Shown: positions 9,936-18,051 of the stretch, piece by piece
Numbering within the stretch: the first letter of the stretch is position 1
Layout of the letters: each line of letters starts with the position of its first letter
Program-made: the position numbers and the translations under genes
The notes under the pieces: model-generated
Told to the model about the DNA's origin: nothing
Databases searched by the model: none
What the model saw: only the letters and a program-made list of their open reading frames with translations
NCBI GenBank assembly: GCA_021201295.1
Contig: JAJQFE010000069.1
Span: forward strand, 1 to 64,000
Length of the DNA stretch: 64,000 bases
From: Tannerellaceae bacterium
GTDB taxonomy: Bacteria; Bacteroidota; Bacteroidia; Bacteroidales; Tannerellaceae
Direction of reading: 5' to 3'

Positions 9936-11072
9936 ATGAAATATTACTTAATTGCAGGTGAGGCTTCCGGGGACTTACATGGATCCAACCTGATGAAAGC
10001 CTTGAAAGAAGTAGATGAGGAGGCGGACTTCCATTTTTTAGGAGGTGATTTAATGTCACAGGCCGGTGGAAGTTTAGTAAAGCACTATCGTGAGATGGCT
10101 TTTATGGGTTTTATTCCGGTCTTACTGAATTTACGTACGATTTTAAGTAATATGGAGATATGCAAACAAGATATACAAACCTATCAGCCGGATGTAGTGA
10201 TCCTGATCGATTATCCCGGTTTTAATCTTAAAATTGCCAAATATGTAAAAACGGCTTTAGGTATTCCGGTACATTATTATATCTCCCCTAAAATATGGGC
10301 CTGGAAACAATACCGTATTAAGGATTTCCGCCGCTATGTGGATAAAATGTATTGTATTTTACCTTTTGAAAAAGAGTTTTACCGGAAACTAGATTATCAG
10401 GTAGACTATGTAGGAAATCCTTCAGTAGATTCTGTGGCACAATACAAGACAGATCATTCTGTTACCAGGGAAATATTTATTACTGAAGAAAAATTATCTC
10501 CTGAAAAACCGATGGTTGCCCTCCTGGCAGGAAGCCGGAAACAGGAAATAAAAGACAATCTGCCGGCCATGCTTGAGGTTATGGATCAATTTCCGGACTA
10601 CCAGGGAGTAATTGCCGGAGCTCCCGGGATTGAACCATCCTATTATCAAGTATATATAGGTGCAAGGAAGATACCCATCGTTTTTGAAAAAACCTATCCA
10701 CTATTGGAGCATAGTGTAGCGGCATTAGTAACTTCCGGAACCGCTACTTTAGAAACTGCTTTATTTTTTGTTCCCCAAGTGGTCTGCTATTATACTCCTT
10801 TCGGACAAATTACCAATTTCATTTTCAAACATTTTTTTCATATCCCCTTTATTTCACTGGTAAATTTAATTGCTGGTAAAGAAGTTGTAAAGGAGTTATT
10901 TGGCAAACGTTTTTCCAATGAGGAGATTCACAGGGAATTGAATCTTATTTTGAATAACAAAGCCTACAAGACTCATATGCTTGAAAGTTATAAAGAAATA
11001 ACCCGGACCTTAAAAGAACCCGGAGCATCTCTTCGAACCGCCCAACTAATTTATAAATCTCTCCAATCTTAA
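9936..11072 (+). CDS. lpxB: Lipid-A-disaccharide synthase
   Basis: LpxB joins UDP-2,3-diacylglucosamine to lipid X to make the beta-1,6 disaccharide of lipid A, at the inner face of the cytoplasmic membrane. The 378-residue protein has the N-terminal motif IAGEASGDLHGSNL (residues 6-19), the conserved YISPKIWAWKQYRI (about 116-129), YVGNPSVD (about 158-165), LLAGSRKQEI (about 190-199) and SGTATLETAL (about 268-277). All are typical of the GT19 family. Length is normal. It is the second gene of the surE-lpxB operon. Confidence 0.97.
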   Translation: MKYYLIAGEASGDLHGSNLMKALKEVDEEADFHFLGGDLMSQAGGSLVKHYREMAFMGFIPVLLNLRTILSNMEICKQDIQTYQPDVVILIDYPGFNLKIAKYVKTALGIPVHYYISPKIWAWKQYRIKDFRRYVDKMYCILPFEKEFYRKLDYQVDYVGNPSVDSVAQYKTDHSVTREIFITEEKLSPEKPMVALLAGSRKQEIKDNLPAMLEVMDQFPDYQGVIAGAPGIEPSYYQVYIGARKIPIVFEKTYPLLEHSVAALVTSGTATLETALFFVPQVVCYYTPFGQITNFIFKHFFHIPFISLVNLIAGKEVVKELFGKRFSNEEIHRELNLILNNKAYKTHMLESYKEITRTLKEPGASLRTAQLIYKSLQS

Positions 11073-11166
11073 CATCTTTTATAAAGTTACTTGCAGCATT
11101 TCTTCTAATTCCTTCATCTCTATCTATGTAGAGAGACAGAATAATAAAAGGAATGGTATTGACTTT

Positions 11167-11913
11167 ATGAAGACGTTGAAGTTTTTTTTGTTTATCGTTA
11201 GTTCTATATTTATTTCGTTTGTATTAAGTTCTTGCCTGAAGGACGATTATTACTCATTAGAGAGTTTCCGGGTATCTCCTTTAACTATTTATCCTCAAGG
11301 TGAAAACAGTTATTACCTGGTTATGGATGATGGTACCACTTTATGGCCTGCGGCTTCTAATTATACCAGCTTTCAACCGAAGAAAATTCAACGGGCACTG
11401 GTGAATTATACCGTTCTATCGGATGCTATGCAGGGATATGATCATTTTATAAAGGTGAATAGGATTGATACTTTCCTGACTAAGTCCATAGCGGAAAATT
11501 TAGGATCAGAAAATGATAATACATACGGAAAAGATCCGGTAGATATTGTGGATCTCTGGGTAGGTGACGGATTTCTGAATGTATATTTTGGGACTCAATG
11601 GGGTGGTAAAGAAGCTCATTTTATAAATCTGATTGAAGATAGTGAAGGAAATTCATCGTATGAACTGGAATTTCGTCATCATTCTTTTGAAGATCCGAAG
11701 ATCTCTTACGGACGCAACTTAGTGGCTTTTGATCTTTCTTCTCTTCCTGATACGGAAGAAAATATTGTTGAATTAAAGATCAAAGTCCGCACATATGAAG
11801 GAGAAGAAATTTTTAAGGTTAAATATAATTCAAATGGGAAAGTGAACGGAACGCCGGAATATGTAGATAATGTTTTTGCAGAAAGTTTAATCCATATGAA
11901 AAATATAGAATAA
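11167..11913 (+). CDS. NigD-like lipoprotein
   Basis: A 248-residue lipoprotein with a signal peptide and lipobox LSSC, the lipidated Cys being C23. The following LKDD(Y)Y acidic stretch fits export to the cell surface in Bacteroidota. The body matches the two-domain NigD-like family: an N-terminal OB-like part (about 30-120) with SLESFRVSPLTIYPQG, and a C-terminal beta-sandwich (about 125-245) with DLWVGDGFLNVYF. The biochemical function of this family is unknown. It stands alone between lpxB and the first sigma factor gene and ends at a hairpin. Confidence 0.85.
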   Translation: MKTLKFFLFIVSSIFISFVLSSCLKDDYYSLESFRVSPLTIYPQGENSYYLVMDDGTTLWPAASNYTSFQPKKIQRALVNYTVLSDAMQGYDHFIKVNRIDTFLTKSIAENLGSENDNTYGKDPVDIVDLWVGDGFLNVYFGTQWGGKEAHFINLIEDSEGNSSYELEFRHHSFEDPKISYGRNLVAFDLSSLPDTEENIVELKIKVRTYEGEEIFKVKYNSNGKVNGTPEYVDNVFAESLIHMKNIE

Positions 11914-11954
11914 CACCTTCCCACATAACTTTTATTTTATCATTTAGTTCAGAG

Positions 11955-11988
11955 AAGAGGGGTGTCGGGATGACGCCTTTCTTTTTTT
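11955..11988 (+). terminator. Terminator after NigD-like gene
   Basis: AGAGGGGTGTC pairs with GACGCCTTTCT with several G-T pairs around the loop GGGAT. A run of T7 follows at 11982-11988. The stem is imperfect but the T tract is convincing. Confidence 0.65.
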
Positions 11989-12044
11989 ATTTATTTTTAT
12001 TCACCGGATGCAACGCTTCTTTTTTTTGTCGTTATTATAAATGA

Positions 12045-12575
12045 ATGGATGAAACAATCACACATCTGATAACGGATTGTCGCCGGGGAAAACGTGCTGC
12101 ACAGTTAGACCTCTACCGAAAATATGCACGAAAGCTATATATAGCCTGTCTGCGTATTATTGGAAACTCAGCAGAGGCTGAAGAAGTTATGCAGGATTCG
12201 TTCTTAAAAATATTCACCCGAATGGATCAGTATAAGGATGGGCAATGTTTTGAAGCATGGATACACCGGATAGCTATTCATATAGCGATTGATTATGTCA
12301 GAAAACAAAAATTTGAGTGGGATGATCTGCATGAAAATTATGCTGAACCGGTCCGGGAAGAAACAGAAGAAGCTGCCAATGAATATTCAGTTGCACAGAT
12401 CAAAGAAGCTGTTAACAAACTTCCGGATGGGTACAGGATTATCATTTCACTCTACCTGTTTGAAGGATATGATGTGGAGGAGATCTCTTCCATCTTAAAA
12501 ATACAGCCGGTTACCGTTCGTAGCCAATATTTACGGGCTAAAAGAAAATTGTTGGATATTATAGCAAAGAAGTAA
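12045..12575 (+). CDS. ECF-type RNA polymerase sigma factor
   Basis: A 176-residue extracytoplasmic-function sigma factor. Region 2 covers about residues 20-90, with EAEEVMQDSFLKIF (the -10 binding helix area) and the W-I-H-R-I-A-x-x-x-A-I-D-Y-V-R-K motif. Region 4 covers about 118-172, with LPDGYRIIISLYLFEGYDVEEIS and a helix-turn-helix ending in VTVRSQYLRAKRKL. Start ATG 12045. The gene directly after it, 2 bases downstream, encodes a single-pass membrane protein that looks like its anti-sigma factor but carries a frameshift, followed by a DUF4097 protein 5 bases further on. Confidence 0.93.
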   Translation: MDETITHLITDCRRGKRAAQLDLYRKYARKLYIACLRIIGNSAEAEEVMQDSFLKIFTRMDQYKDGQCFEAWIHRIAIHIAIDYVRKQKFEWDDLHENYAEPVREETEEAANEYSVAQIKEAVNKLPDGYRIIISLYLFEGYDVEEISSILKIQPVTVRSQYLRAKRKLLDIIAKK

Positions 12576-12577
12576 AC

Positions 12578-13113
12578 ATGGATAAATTAAAAAATTTATA
12601 GACACAAACAAGAAAGCTTTTGAAGATGATCTGCTACCGGCAGGTCACTTTAAACGCTTTAAAAAGAAATTACCGAAAGAATCAGTTGGACGCAACATAC
12701 GGATCGCACTCTATACCCTAATAGCAGCCGCATCCGTAGCGTTACTTTTCCTTTTTACTTTACAATACCAGGAAAGTATAGGTTTCAACCCTTCAGAACA
12801 AACTCTTTGTGAACATTCTGATCAGTTTCAGGAGGTAAAAATGTATTATCATATACAAATGCAGGAAGTTCTTTCTGAAATGGAGAAACTCTATCAGGAA
12901 GAACATATTCCGGGAAGAAAAGAGATACTGGAAGAAACAAAAGAAGTAATTACTGCCAGTATGCTATTTGAAGAAAATATATTACCGGATTTACCTTGCT
13001 CTGATGAAGGTCTGTTTGCCATGAGTCAACATTACAGAAATAGCCTGGAAAGTCTTAATCTTATGCTCAGGCATATGACAGAGATCGTAGAAATTGATAC
13101 TAATCAAAAATAA
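12578..13113 (+). pseudogene. Anti-sigma-factor-like gene with early -1 frameshift
   Basis: From ATG 12578 the frame reads seven codons, MDKLKNL, and meets TAG at 12599. Moving to the -1 frame at 12598 gives an open frame to TAA at 13113, about 178 residues in total. These comprise a basic N-terminal cytoplasmic part, one membrane helix (about residues 46-63, IRIALYTLIAAASVALLF) and an acidic periplasmic helical domain. Such a layout directly after an ECF sigma gene suggests an anti-sigma factor. The shift site is A AAT TTA (12592-12598), a canonical -1 slippery heptamer in the right phase, just before the TAG. Alternatively one T is missing from a T4 run. An internal ATG at 12841 would give only the 90-residue periplasmic part. 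Confidence 0.75.
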
Positions 13114-13118
13114 GTTTT

Positions 13119-14192
13119 ATGAGCACAACATTCAATAAGATCCTTTCTTATCTCATAGTTTGCCTCACACTTTTTTACGGAATATCTGAGATAAAAGCAG
13201 AAAGTTTAGCAAGTACCAAACGAAAGGAAATAAATAAATTCTTTCCTGTTAACAGTAATGATCTGCTAAAAGTAGAGAATAGATTTGGAAATATTACAAT
13301 ATCCCACTGGAATAAACAGGAAGTAGGTATTCAGGTAATTATTGAGACACAGGCGGCTAACGACCAACGTGCCCAACAGGAATTAGACCGGATAGAAATT
13401 CAAACTCATAAAAGTGGAAATATAATTTCAGCGATTACTCAGTTAAAAAATTCCAGATCAAATCATAACAGTAAAATAACCATCGATTATTTTATTACCT
13501 TACCGGCTGTTGTATCCATAGATCTGGATCAACAATACGGAAATATTAATTTACCTCAGAAAAATGAAGGAAAGGCGCTGCTAAAAGTACAATATGGCAA
13601 TATTAAAGCCGGAAGTTTCAGTAAACCTCTGACGGTAAAAGCACAGTATAGTAATGTGGATCTTGAAAATGTAAACCGGTTGGATATGAAGGTTAATTAC
13701 TGTGGGGATGTAAGCATAGGAAATGGAGAGGTAATGGATATAAAATCTAATTATTCAAATATTACTCTTCAACAAGTCAGGCACATAGATATAGATAAAA
13801 AGTATGGAAAGCTAAAAATCAAAAGCGCAGAACAGGTTTCCATAGAGGTAAAATACAGTGATGTACAAATCGATTATCTGGTAAGGGAGTTACAGGCTAA
13901 AGATATCAGTTACGGTCCTTTACATATACAGGAATTAGCCCCTGATTTTAAAACAGTACGGATAAATGCTTATTATAGTACCAGTAACATTTCCATTTCT
14001 TCCCATGCTTCTTTTACTGTGGAAGGAATAAATCTAAAATACGGCAGTTTTAATATGAATGGATTCAGAACTACCCATGAATCTTCCGAAGAAAAAGGGA
14101 AATTCTATAAATATATAGCAAATGGAGGTAAAGGAGGAACTATTTATTTTAATGGAAATAGCTATAGCCACATTCATATCAATCCACGCTGA
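13119..14192 (+). CDS. DUF4097-like secreted beta-helix protein
   Basis: A 357-residue protein with a Sec signal peptide (about residues 1-27, ending near EIKAES) followed by short repeats ending in tyrosine-led turns (YGNI, YGNI, YSNV, YSNI, YGKL, YSDV, YGPL, YGSF). The repeats recur every 18-25 residues from about 140 to 320. This is typical of DUF4097-type beta-helix or putative adhesin proteins encoded with ECF sigma systems in Bacteroidota. There is no lipobox and no T9SS sorting domain, so a periplasmic place is likely. It is the third gene of the sigma/anti-sigma operon, 5 bases after the anti-sigma-like gene. The molecular function is unknown. Confidence 0.82.
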   Translation: MSTTFNKILSYLIVCLTLFYGISEIKAESLASTKRKEINKFFPVNSNDLLKVENRFGNITISHWNKQEVGIQVIIETQAANDQRAQQELDRIEIQTHKSGNIISAITQLKNSRSNHNSKITIDYFITLPAVVSIDLDQQYGNINLPQKNEGKALLKVQYGNIKAGSFSKPLTVKAQYSNVDLENVNRLDMKVNYCGDVSIGNGEVMDIKSNYSNITLQQVRHIDIDKKYGKLKIKSAEQVSIEVKYSDVQIDYLVRELQAKDISYGPLHIQELAPDFKTVRINAYYSTSNISISSHASFTVEGINLKYGSFNMNGFRTTHESSEEKGKFYKYIANGGKGGTIYFNGNSYSHIHINPR

Positions 14193-14230
14193 AACAGAGA
14201 TAGTTGGTTTTACGCAGTCTATTATAGACT

Positions 14231-14270
14231 ATACCGGATGTACAGAAAAACAGCCCGGTAGATCCGGTAT
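14231..14270. terminator. Inverted repeat between convergent sigma operons
   Basis: ATACCGGAT (14231-14239) and ATCCGGTAT (14262-14270) are perfect 9-bp arms around a 22-nt loop. No long T run follows on either strand. Placed between two convergent operons, it is probably a shared transcription end. Confidence 0.5.
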
Positions 14271-14277
14271 CATTTCA

Positions 14278-14658
14278 TTAATTTCTGTTTGGAAAGAAAA
14301 TCCGGTCTAAAGCTGAGTAAAAGAAAATAGAAGATATAATACTAACGATGATCAACACCAAGATGATCATTTCTTTATAACTATCCCAAATATAGGTCAT
14401 GGTCTCGGAGGTAGAAGTATTTAATAAAACGAAAATAATGAACACTGCAATTCCAACATATCCGGCAACCCCCCACCTAAACAAATGCATGAAATTCGGG
14501 AAAGATACAGGACGAAGCAAATAGGTTTTCTTTAATACAGGGATTTCTTGAGCTATCCTTTGCATGATACGTGCACTCAAATCCGGAGAAGGAGTTTCCA
14601 TACCAGACTTTAAGAGATCATGTGTTAACTGGTCTATATTTTTATCATATTCTTTCAT
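14278..14658 (-). CDS. Probable anti-sigma membrane protein, 126 aa
   Basis: A 126-residue protein with a soluble N-terminal domain of about 60 residues (motif SPDLSARIMQRI, often seen near the start of small anti-sigma-like proteins) and two membrane helices (about 64-80 and 95-113). Its ATG overlaps the TGA stop of the ECF sigma gene before it (ATGA), which points to translational coupling. No zinc-binding HxxxCxxC motif is present, so it is not a classical ZAS-type anti-sigma factor. The anti-sigma role is inferred from position and topology. Confidence 0.75.
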   Translation of the reverse strand: MKEYDKNIDQLTHDLLKSGMETPSPDLSARIMQRIAQEIPVLKKTYLLRPVSFPNFMHLFRWGVAGYVGIAVFIIFVLLNTSTSETMTYIWDSYKEMIILVLIIVSIISSIFFYSALDRIFFPNRN

Positions 14659-15221
14659 AATATCTCCTCCATTTCATGTTTCATTAAGAACTTAAGCTTT
14701 TCATAAAAGTGTTTCCGTGCCCGGAATAACTTTACTTTAATATTAGAAACCGTAAAATCAGTTATCTGGTAAATTTCTTCTATACTACATTCTTCCAGAT
14801 AAAAAAGTGTCAGTAATAAAGATTCATCCGAAGGAAGTTCATTGAGTACCCGGGCTATTATTTCTTTTCGGTCTTCCCGTTCCAAAGCCCGGCTGGCACT
14901 ATTCACTTCTTCTTCCGATACTTGTTCCGGCTGAACTTCCTTGTAGTCTATAAAAACAGATTGGCGACGTCGAGCTGTAAGGGCTGTATGATAAATGATT
15001 TTATAAAACCAGGTAGAAAATTTACTGCCAAATTGAAAATCAGGTAAAGCATGATACATCTTGACAAATGAATCCTGAACCACTTCTTCCGATTCTTCAC
15101 GATTCTCCAGAATACGATAAGCAATCATATATGCCATATGCTGGTACTTCGTGACGAAACAGGAGAAACAAGCCGTATCTCCTGCTAAAATTTTAATAAT
15201 CCACTGCCTTTCTTCTTCCAT
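14655..15221 (-). CDS. ECF-type RNA polymerase sigma factor
   Basis: A 188-residue ECF sigma factor. Region 2 (about 20-90) contains ESEEVVQDSFVKMYHALPDF and FSTWFYKIIYHTALTARRR. Region 4 (about 125-180) contains LPSDESLLLTLFYLEECSIEEIYQITDFTVSNIKVKLFRARK. The stop codon is TGA and overlaps the start of the anti-sigma-like gene. It lies 22 bases after a DUF6249-like gene on the same strand, so the three form an operon. This operon converges on the other sigma operon at 12045-14192. Confidence 0.93.
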   Translation of the reverse strand: MEEERQWIIKILAGDTACFSCFVTKYQHMAYMIAYRILENREESEEVVQDSFVKMYHALPDFQFGSKFSTWFYKIIYHTALTARRRQSVFIDYKEVQPEQVSEEEVNSASRALEREDRKEIIARVLNELPSDESLLLTLFYLEECSIEEIYQITDFTVSNIKVKLFRARKHFYEKLKFLMKHEMEEIL

Positions 15222-15243
15222 AAATGGCTCTATGAATCCGGAA

Positions 15244-15612
15244 TTACTCTCTTTCCTTTTTTAATAGCTCACGTGCAATAAAGAAATAAACAATAAACCC
15301 AATTCCTCCTCCTAACAAAGTCATGAGGCAAATAAGTAAATCCATTTCCCAGTGATGGGTAAATAAAAGTATTTTCATATATACTCCGAAAACTCCACCT
15401 AAGGCCAATCCAATCATGACTAAACCATTTCGTAAAGCAGCATAATAATTTGGCTGAATTTTTGGCTCTTCTAACACAAAACCTTTTTCAATCATAGCCA
15501 TACGCTCTACATGTTTGGTTTGCACCTTTTTCATTCCTACCAAAATAAAAAATAACATAGGCATCCCAAACATGCATATAATGCCTAAAAGGGGTATTAA
15601 CATTGGATCCAT
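15244..15612 (-). CDS. DUF6249-like small membrane protein
   Basis: A protein of about 122 residues with three membrane segments: the N-terminal PLLGIICMFGMPMLFFILVG, a middle NGLVMIGLALGGVFGVY, and a C-terminal DLLICLMTLLGGGIGFIVYFFIA. The conserved cytoplasmic motif HVERMAMIEKG follows the first helix. Proteins of this kind often sit directly upstream of ECF sigma genes in Bacteroidota. A frame is open to a TTG at 15621; I choose the ATG at 15612. First gene of the operon with the sigma factor and the anti-sigma-like gene. The function is unknown; the genomic link suggests a part in the same envelope response. Confidence 0.82.
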   Translation of the reverse strand: MDPMLIPLLGIICMFGMPMLFFILVGMKKVQTKHVERMAMIEKGFVLEEPKIQPNYYAALRNGLVMIGLALGGVFGVYMKILLFTHHWEMDLLICLMTLLGGGIGFIVYFFIARELLKKERE

Positions 15613-15700
15613 ACTTTTCAATTTTATTAGTTTCTTATGGATAAGACTACATAAGATAAAAGGTGGTTACAGAAAATATCACTTTTTATTCTATAAATAT

Positions 15701-15737
15701 AAAAAGAGATACAGGCAAATAGTCGTATCTCTTTTTT
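15701..15737 (-). terminator. Terminator of the Gfo/Idh-DUF1080 operon
   Basis: Perfect 12-bp arms AAAAAGAGATAC (15701-15712) and GTATCTCTTTTT (15725-15736) surround a 12-nt loop. On the minus strand the stem ends in T5. It lies 23 bases after the stop codon of the last gene of the operon. Confidence 0.85.
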
Positions 15738-15759
15738 AAAGTAATAATTATAAAGTCAT

Positions 15760-17418
15760 TCAGGCAAATTCTCCACGAACGATCTCTTCTTTGTCCTTAT
15801 CCCAATACATCATACGACCTTCCAGATAAGCACGTGTTCCCATATGAGCGGTCATCGCTTCTTCAAACGCCTGGTCAATATTACAACTCGGAGTTTTCTT
15901 TTGCCGGATACATTCGAGCCATTCACGGATATGTAAATGAGTCGTATCATACCGTTTTCCATTTACATATGTATAAAGCAAACCACGTTTGGCAAAATAC
16001 AATTCAGTAGGAGAAGTTACGGAATCCGAACTATCCTGACCTGGGACATATGTATAAAAAGGATCTTCTGTAGGAATGACTCCCTGGCTGACTTTTTCTG
16101 CATAACGTGTGGAATCCGGATCCACAGTGACTTCCAGGATATTAGACACTTCCATAGAAGCATCATGTCCCATAAATACCTTACCACGATTCCGGGCACT
16201 GGCCAGAGTTGCACTATATAACATAGTCATATTCTGATCCGGAAACTCAAAAGTAGTCTGTAATACATCCGGTACACTACGTCCATCTTTAAAGAAATAA
16301 ACTCCTCCGGAAGAAGTGGCTGAATGTGGAATACCTACATTCATAATCTGGTTAACGGCATCATATTCATGCGTTAGTAAATCCCCGGACAACCCCGTAC
16401 TATAATCCCACCAACAACGCCAACGAAAGAAACGTTCCAGGCTAAACTGGCTTCTTTCTTCCGGTCCGACATAACGCTCCAGACCATACTTAGTCATATA
16501 ATCCATATATTCCTTAATACGTTCCGGATCTCCTTCAAATTGTTCCCAATCTATAGTTTTTGGAGAAGCACCTTCTATAATATCATACACCCAGGCTCCA
16601 TTAGGCGAGTTTCGGTTCGTACAAACTTCTATTAAATTTACAGGACCTAAAAGTCCGTTACCGATAATTTCAGCAGCCTTCTGATAACAATCTGTTTGTC
16701 GTCCCTGATGGCCTAACTGAAATACAACCCCGGTTTCTTTTATTACTTCACGCACCATATAGGTTTCAGGAACTGTCCAGGATAAAGGTTTTTCCAGATA
16801 CACATGCTTACCTGCCCTGGCTGCATCCATCGCCATGGTACTATGCCAATGGTCAGGAGTAGCAATAATCACAGCATCAATATCATCTGCAGCAAGTAAT
16901 TCTTTATAATGTCTGTATCGCTTAGGCACTTTTCCAAATTTTCCATTGCTACCTTCACGGTTAATATTAGAGCCAGCTAATACTGCATCTTCTCCATATA
17001 TATCAAAGATATCACAAACTCCATTCACCACAATATTCAGGTCATCCTGCTGACGATACTGTTCATAACGGGTGTCATTCTTGTTGGTTTTATTAGCTTC
17101 GATCATCGTATCGATCCAGGATGGCTCTGCAAATCCGGCGGCACGTAACAATTGCTTTCCACGGATACCAAATCCGATAATCCCTAACCGTATCTGCTTC
17201 CCTCCTACCTGGGGTTCAAGAAAGTAAGCACCATCTTTACTTACAGGAAAAACATCAGAAATATTACGGCTTGTATTTTCCAGTTTTTGTTTTTTATAAA
17301 CGCCATATGCTAATGCACCTAAAACAGGTACTGTCGCTAATGCTTTTAACGCCTCGCGTCTGCCCTGGGACTCCGGTTGGGGAGACTCCGGTGTTTTATT
17401 TTTATCTTCTGTTGCCAT
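15760..17418 (-). CDS. Gfo/Idh/MocA oxidoreductase, Tat-exported type
   Basis: A 552-residue NAD(P)-dependent oxidoreductase of the Gfo/Idh/MocA family. An N-terminal twin-arginine-type signal is seen (GRREALKALATVPVLGALAYG, about residues 19-39). The Rossmann fold begins at RLGIIGFGIRGKQLL (about 77-91), followed by DAVIIATPDHWHSTMAMDAARAGKHVYLEKPLS with the family EKP motif. The C-terminal substrate domain contains RWRCWWDYSTGLSGDLLTHEYD. Some members oxidise a sugar hydroxyl to a keto group. It is the last gene of a four-gene operon with a DoxX-like protein, a DUF1080 lipoprotein and a second Gfo/Idh enzyme, which supports a role in 3-keto-glycoside formation. The stop codon is TGA. Confidence 0.9.
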   Translation of the reverse strand: MATEDKNKTPESPQPESQGRREALKALATVPVLGALAYGVYKKQKLENTSRNISDVFPVSKDGAYFLEPQVGGKQIRLGIIGFGIRGKQLLRAAGFAEPSWIDTMIEANKTNKNDTRYEQYRQQDDLNIVVNGVCDIFDIYGEDAVLAGSNINREGSNGKFGKVPKRYRHYKELLAADDIDAVIIATPDHWHSTMAMDAARAGKHVYLEKPLSWTVPETYMVREVIKETGVVFQLGHQGRQTDCYQKAAEIIGNGLLGPVNLIEVCTNRNSPNGAWVYDIIEGASPKTIDWEQFEGDPERIKEYMDYMTKYGLERYVGPEERSQFSLERFFRWRCWWDYSTGLSGDLLTHEYDAVNQIMNVGIPHSATSSGGVYFFKDGRSVPDVLQTTFEFPDQNMTMLYSATLASARNRGKVFMGHDASMEVSNILEVTVDPDSTRYAEKVSQGVIPTEDPFYTYVPGQDSSDSVTSPTELYFAKRGLLYTYVNGKRYDTTHLHIREWLECIRQKKTPSCNIDQAFEEAMTAHMGTRAYLEGRMMYWDKDKEEIVRGEFA

Positions 17419-17422
17419 ATCC

Positions 17423-17932
17423 TTATATTAATTTATATTTACGAAAACTCTCCGGTAATACTTTAATCAGCAATCGGTCTATTCCTATAATACGGGAAGT
17501 CGGGAATGTACATAGTACTCCTAATGCTGCAAACTCCACTAAATTCTTATCAATCCATAAATACGAACCTTCAAAAGGCATCATATAAGATGCTCCGACA
17601 AATGAAGGATGGGATAAAGAATACATTACGAGTAAACACATTCCGCCAACAGAAGCGATTCTGGATAAACATCCGGTAATTAATGCAAATCCGATAAGTA
17701 AAAGTGACCATTCATTTAGAAAATTGACGGTGTTCATCAATTCCGGATTTTGGGTTAGCTTAATAAAAAAATCGGCTACAGGCCCTTTTGAGCCCAAAAG
17801 ATAAGGGAGGGAAGTCCATTTAGGATTCAGGATTTTTACTAATCCTTCATACATAAAATGCCAGCCGATAAAAACCCGTAGAATTACCAGCCAGGTAATC
17901 TGGGCTTTTGTATAACATTGTTCTGTTTTCAT
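17423..17932 (-). CDS. DoxX/DoxD-like membrane protein
   Basis: About 169 residues with four hydrophobic segments and the DoxX-type N-terminal motif ITWLVILRVFIGWHFMYEGLVKI. Also visible is NEWSLLLIGFALITGCLSRIASVGG. The family includes subunits of thiosulfate:quinone oxidoreductase and many uncharacterised quinone-linked proteins. A longer frame starts at 18001; I choose the ATG at 17932 because it starts directly before the family motif. It ends 4 bases before the Gfo/Idh gene and lies in the DUF1080 operon. A role in passing electrons from the sugar-oxidising enzymes to the quinone pool is my inference. Confidence 0.85.
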   Translation of the reverse strand: MKTEQCYTKAQITWLVILRVFIGWHFMYEGLVKILNPKWTSLPYLLGSKGPVADFFIKLTQNPELMNTVNFLNEWSLLLIGFALITGCLSRIASVGGMCLLVMYSLSHPSFVGASYMMPFEGSYLWIDKNLVEFAALGVLCTFPTSRIIGIDRLLIKVLPESFRKYKLI

Positions 17933-18051
17933 GATAGCGGTCTTTATTATATATATTGAGAGTAAAAACACAATGCCCGGAGTAGGAATCCTTGATTCCA
18001 ACCCCGGTTATTTTTATTTAAAAAATTTGTTTGCTTTACAAAAAGCTAAGA

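Noticed and set aside
12628..12646. A 7-bp stem-loop as stimulator of frameshifting in the anti-sigma-like gene
   Set aside because: It starts about 29 bases after the slippery heptamer; effective stimulators usually start 5-9 bases after it. Recorded only as a weak possibility.
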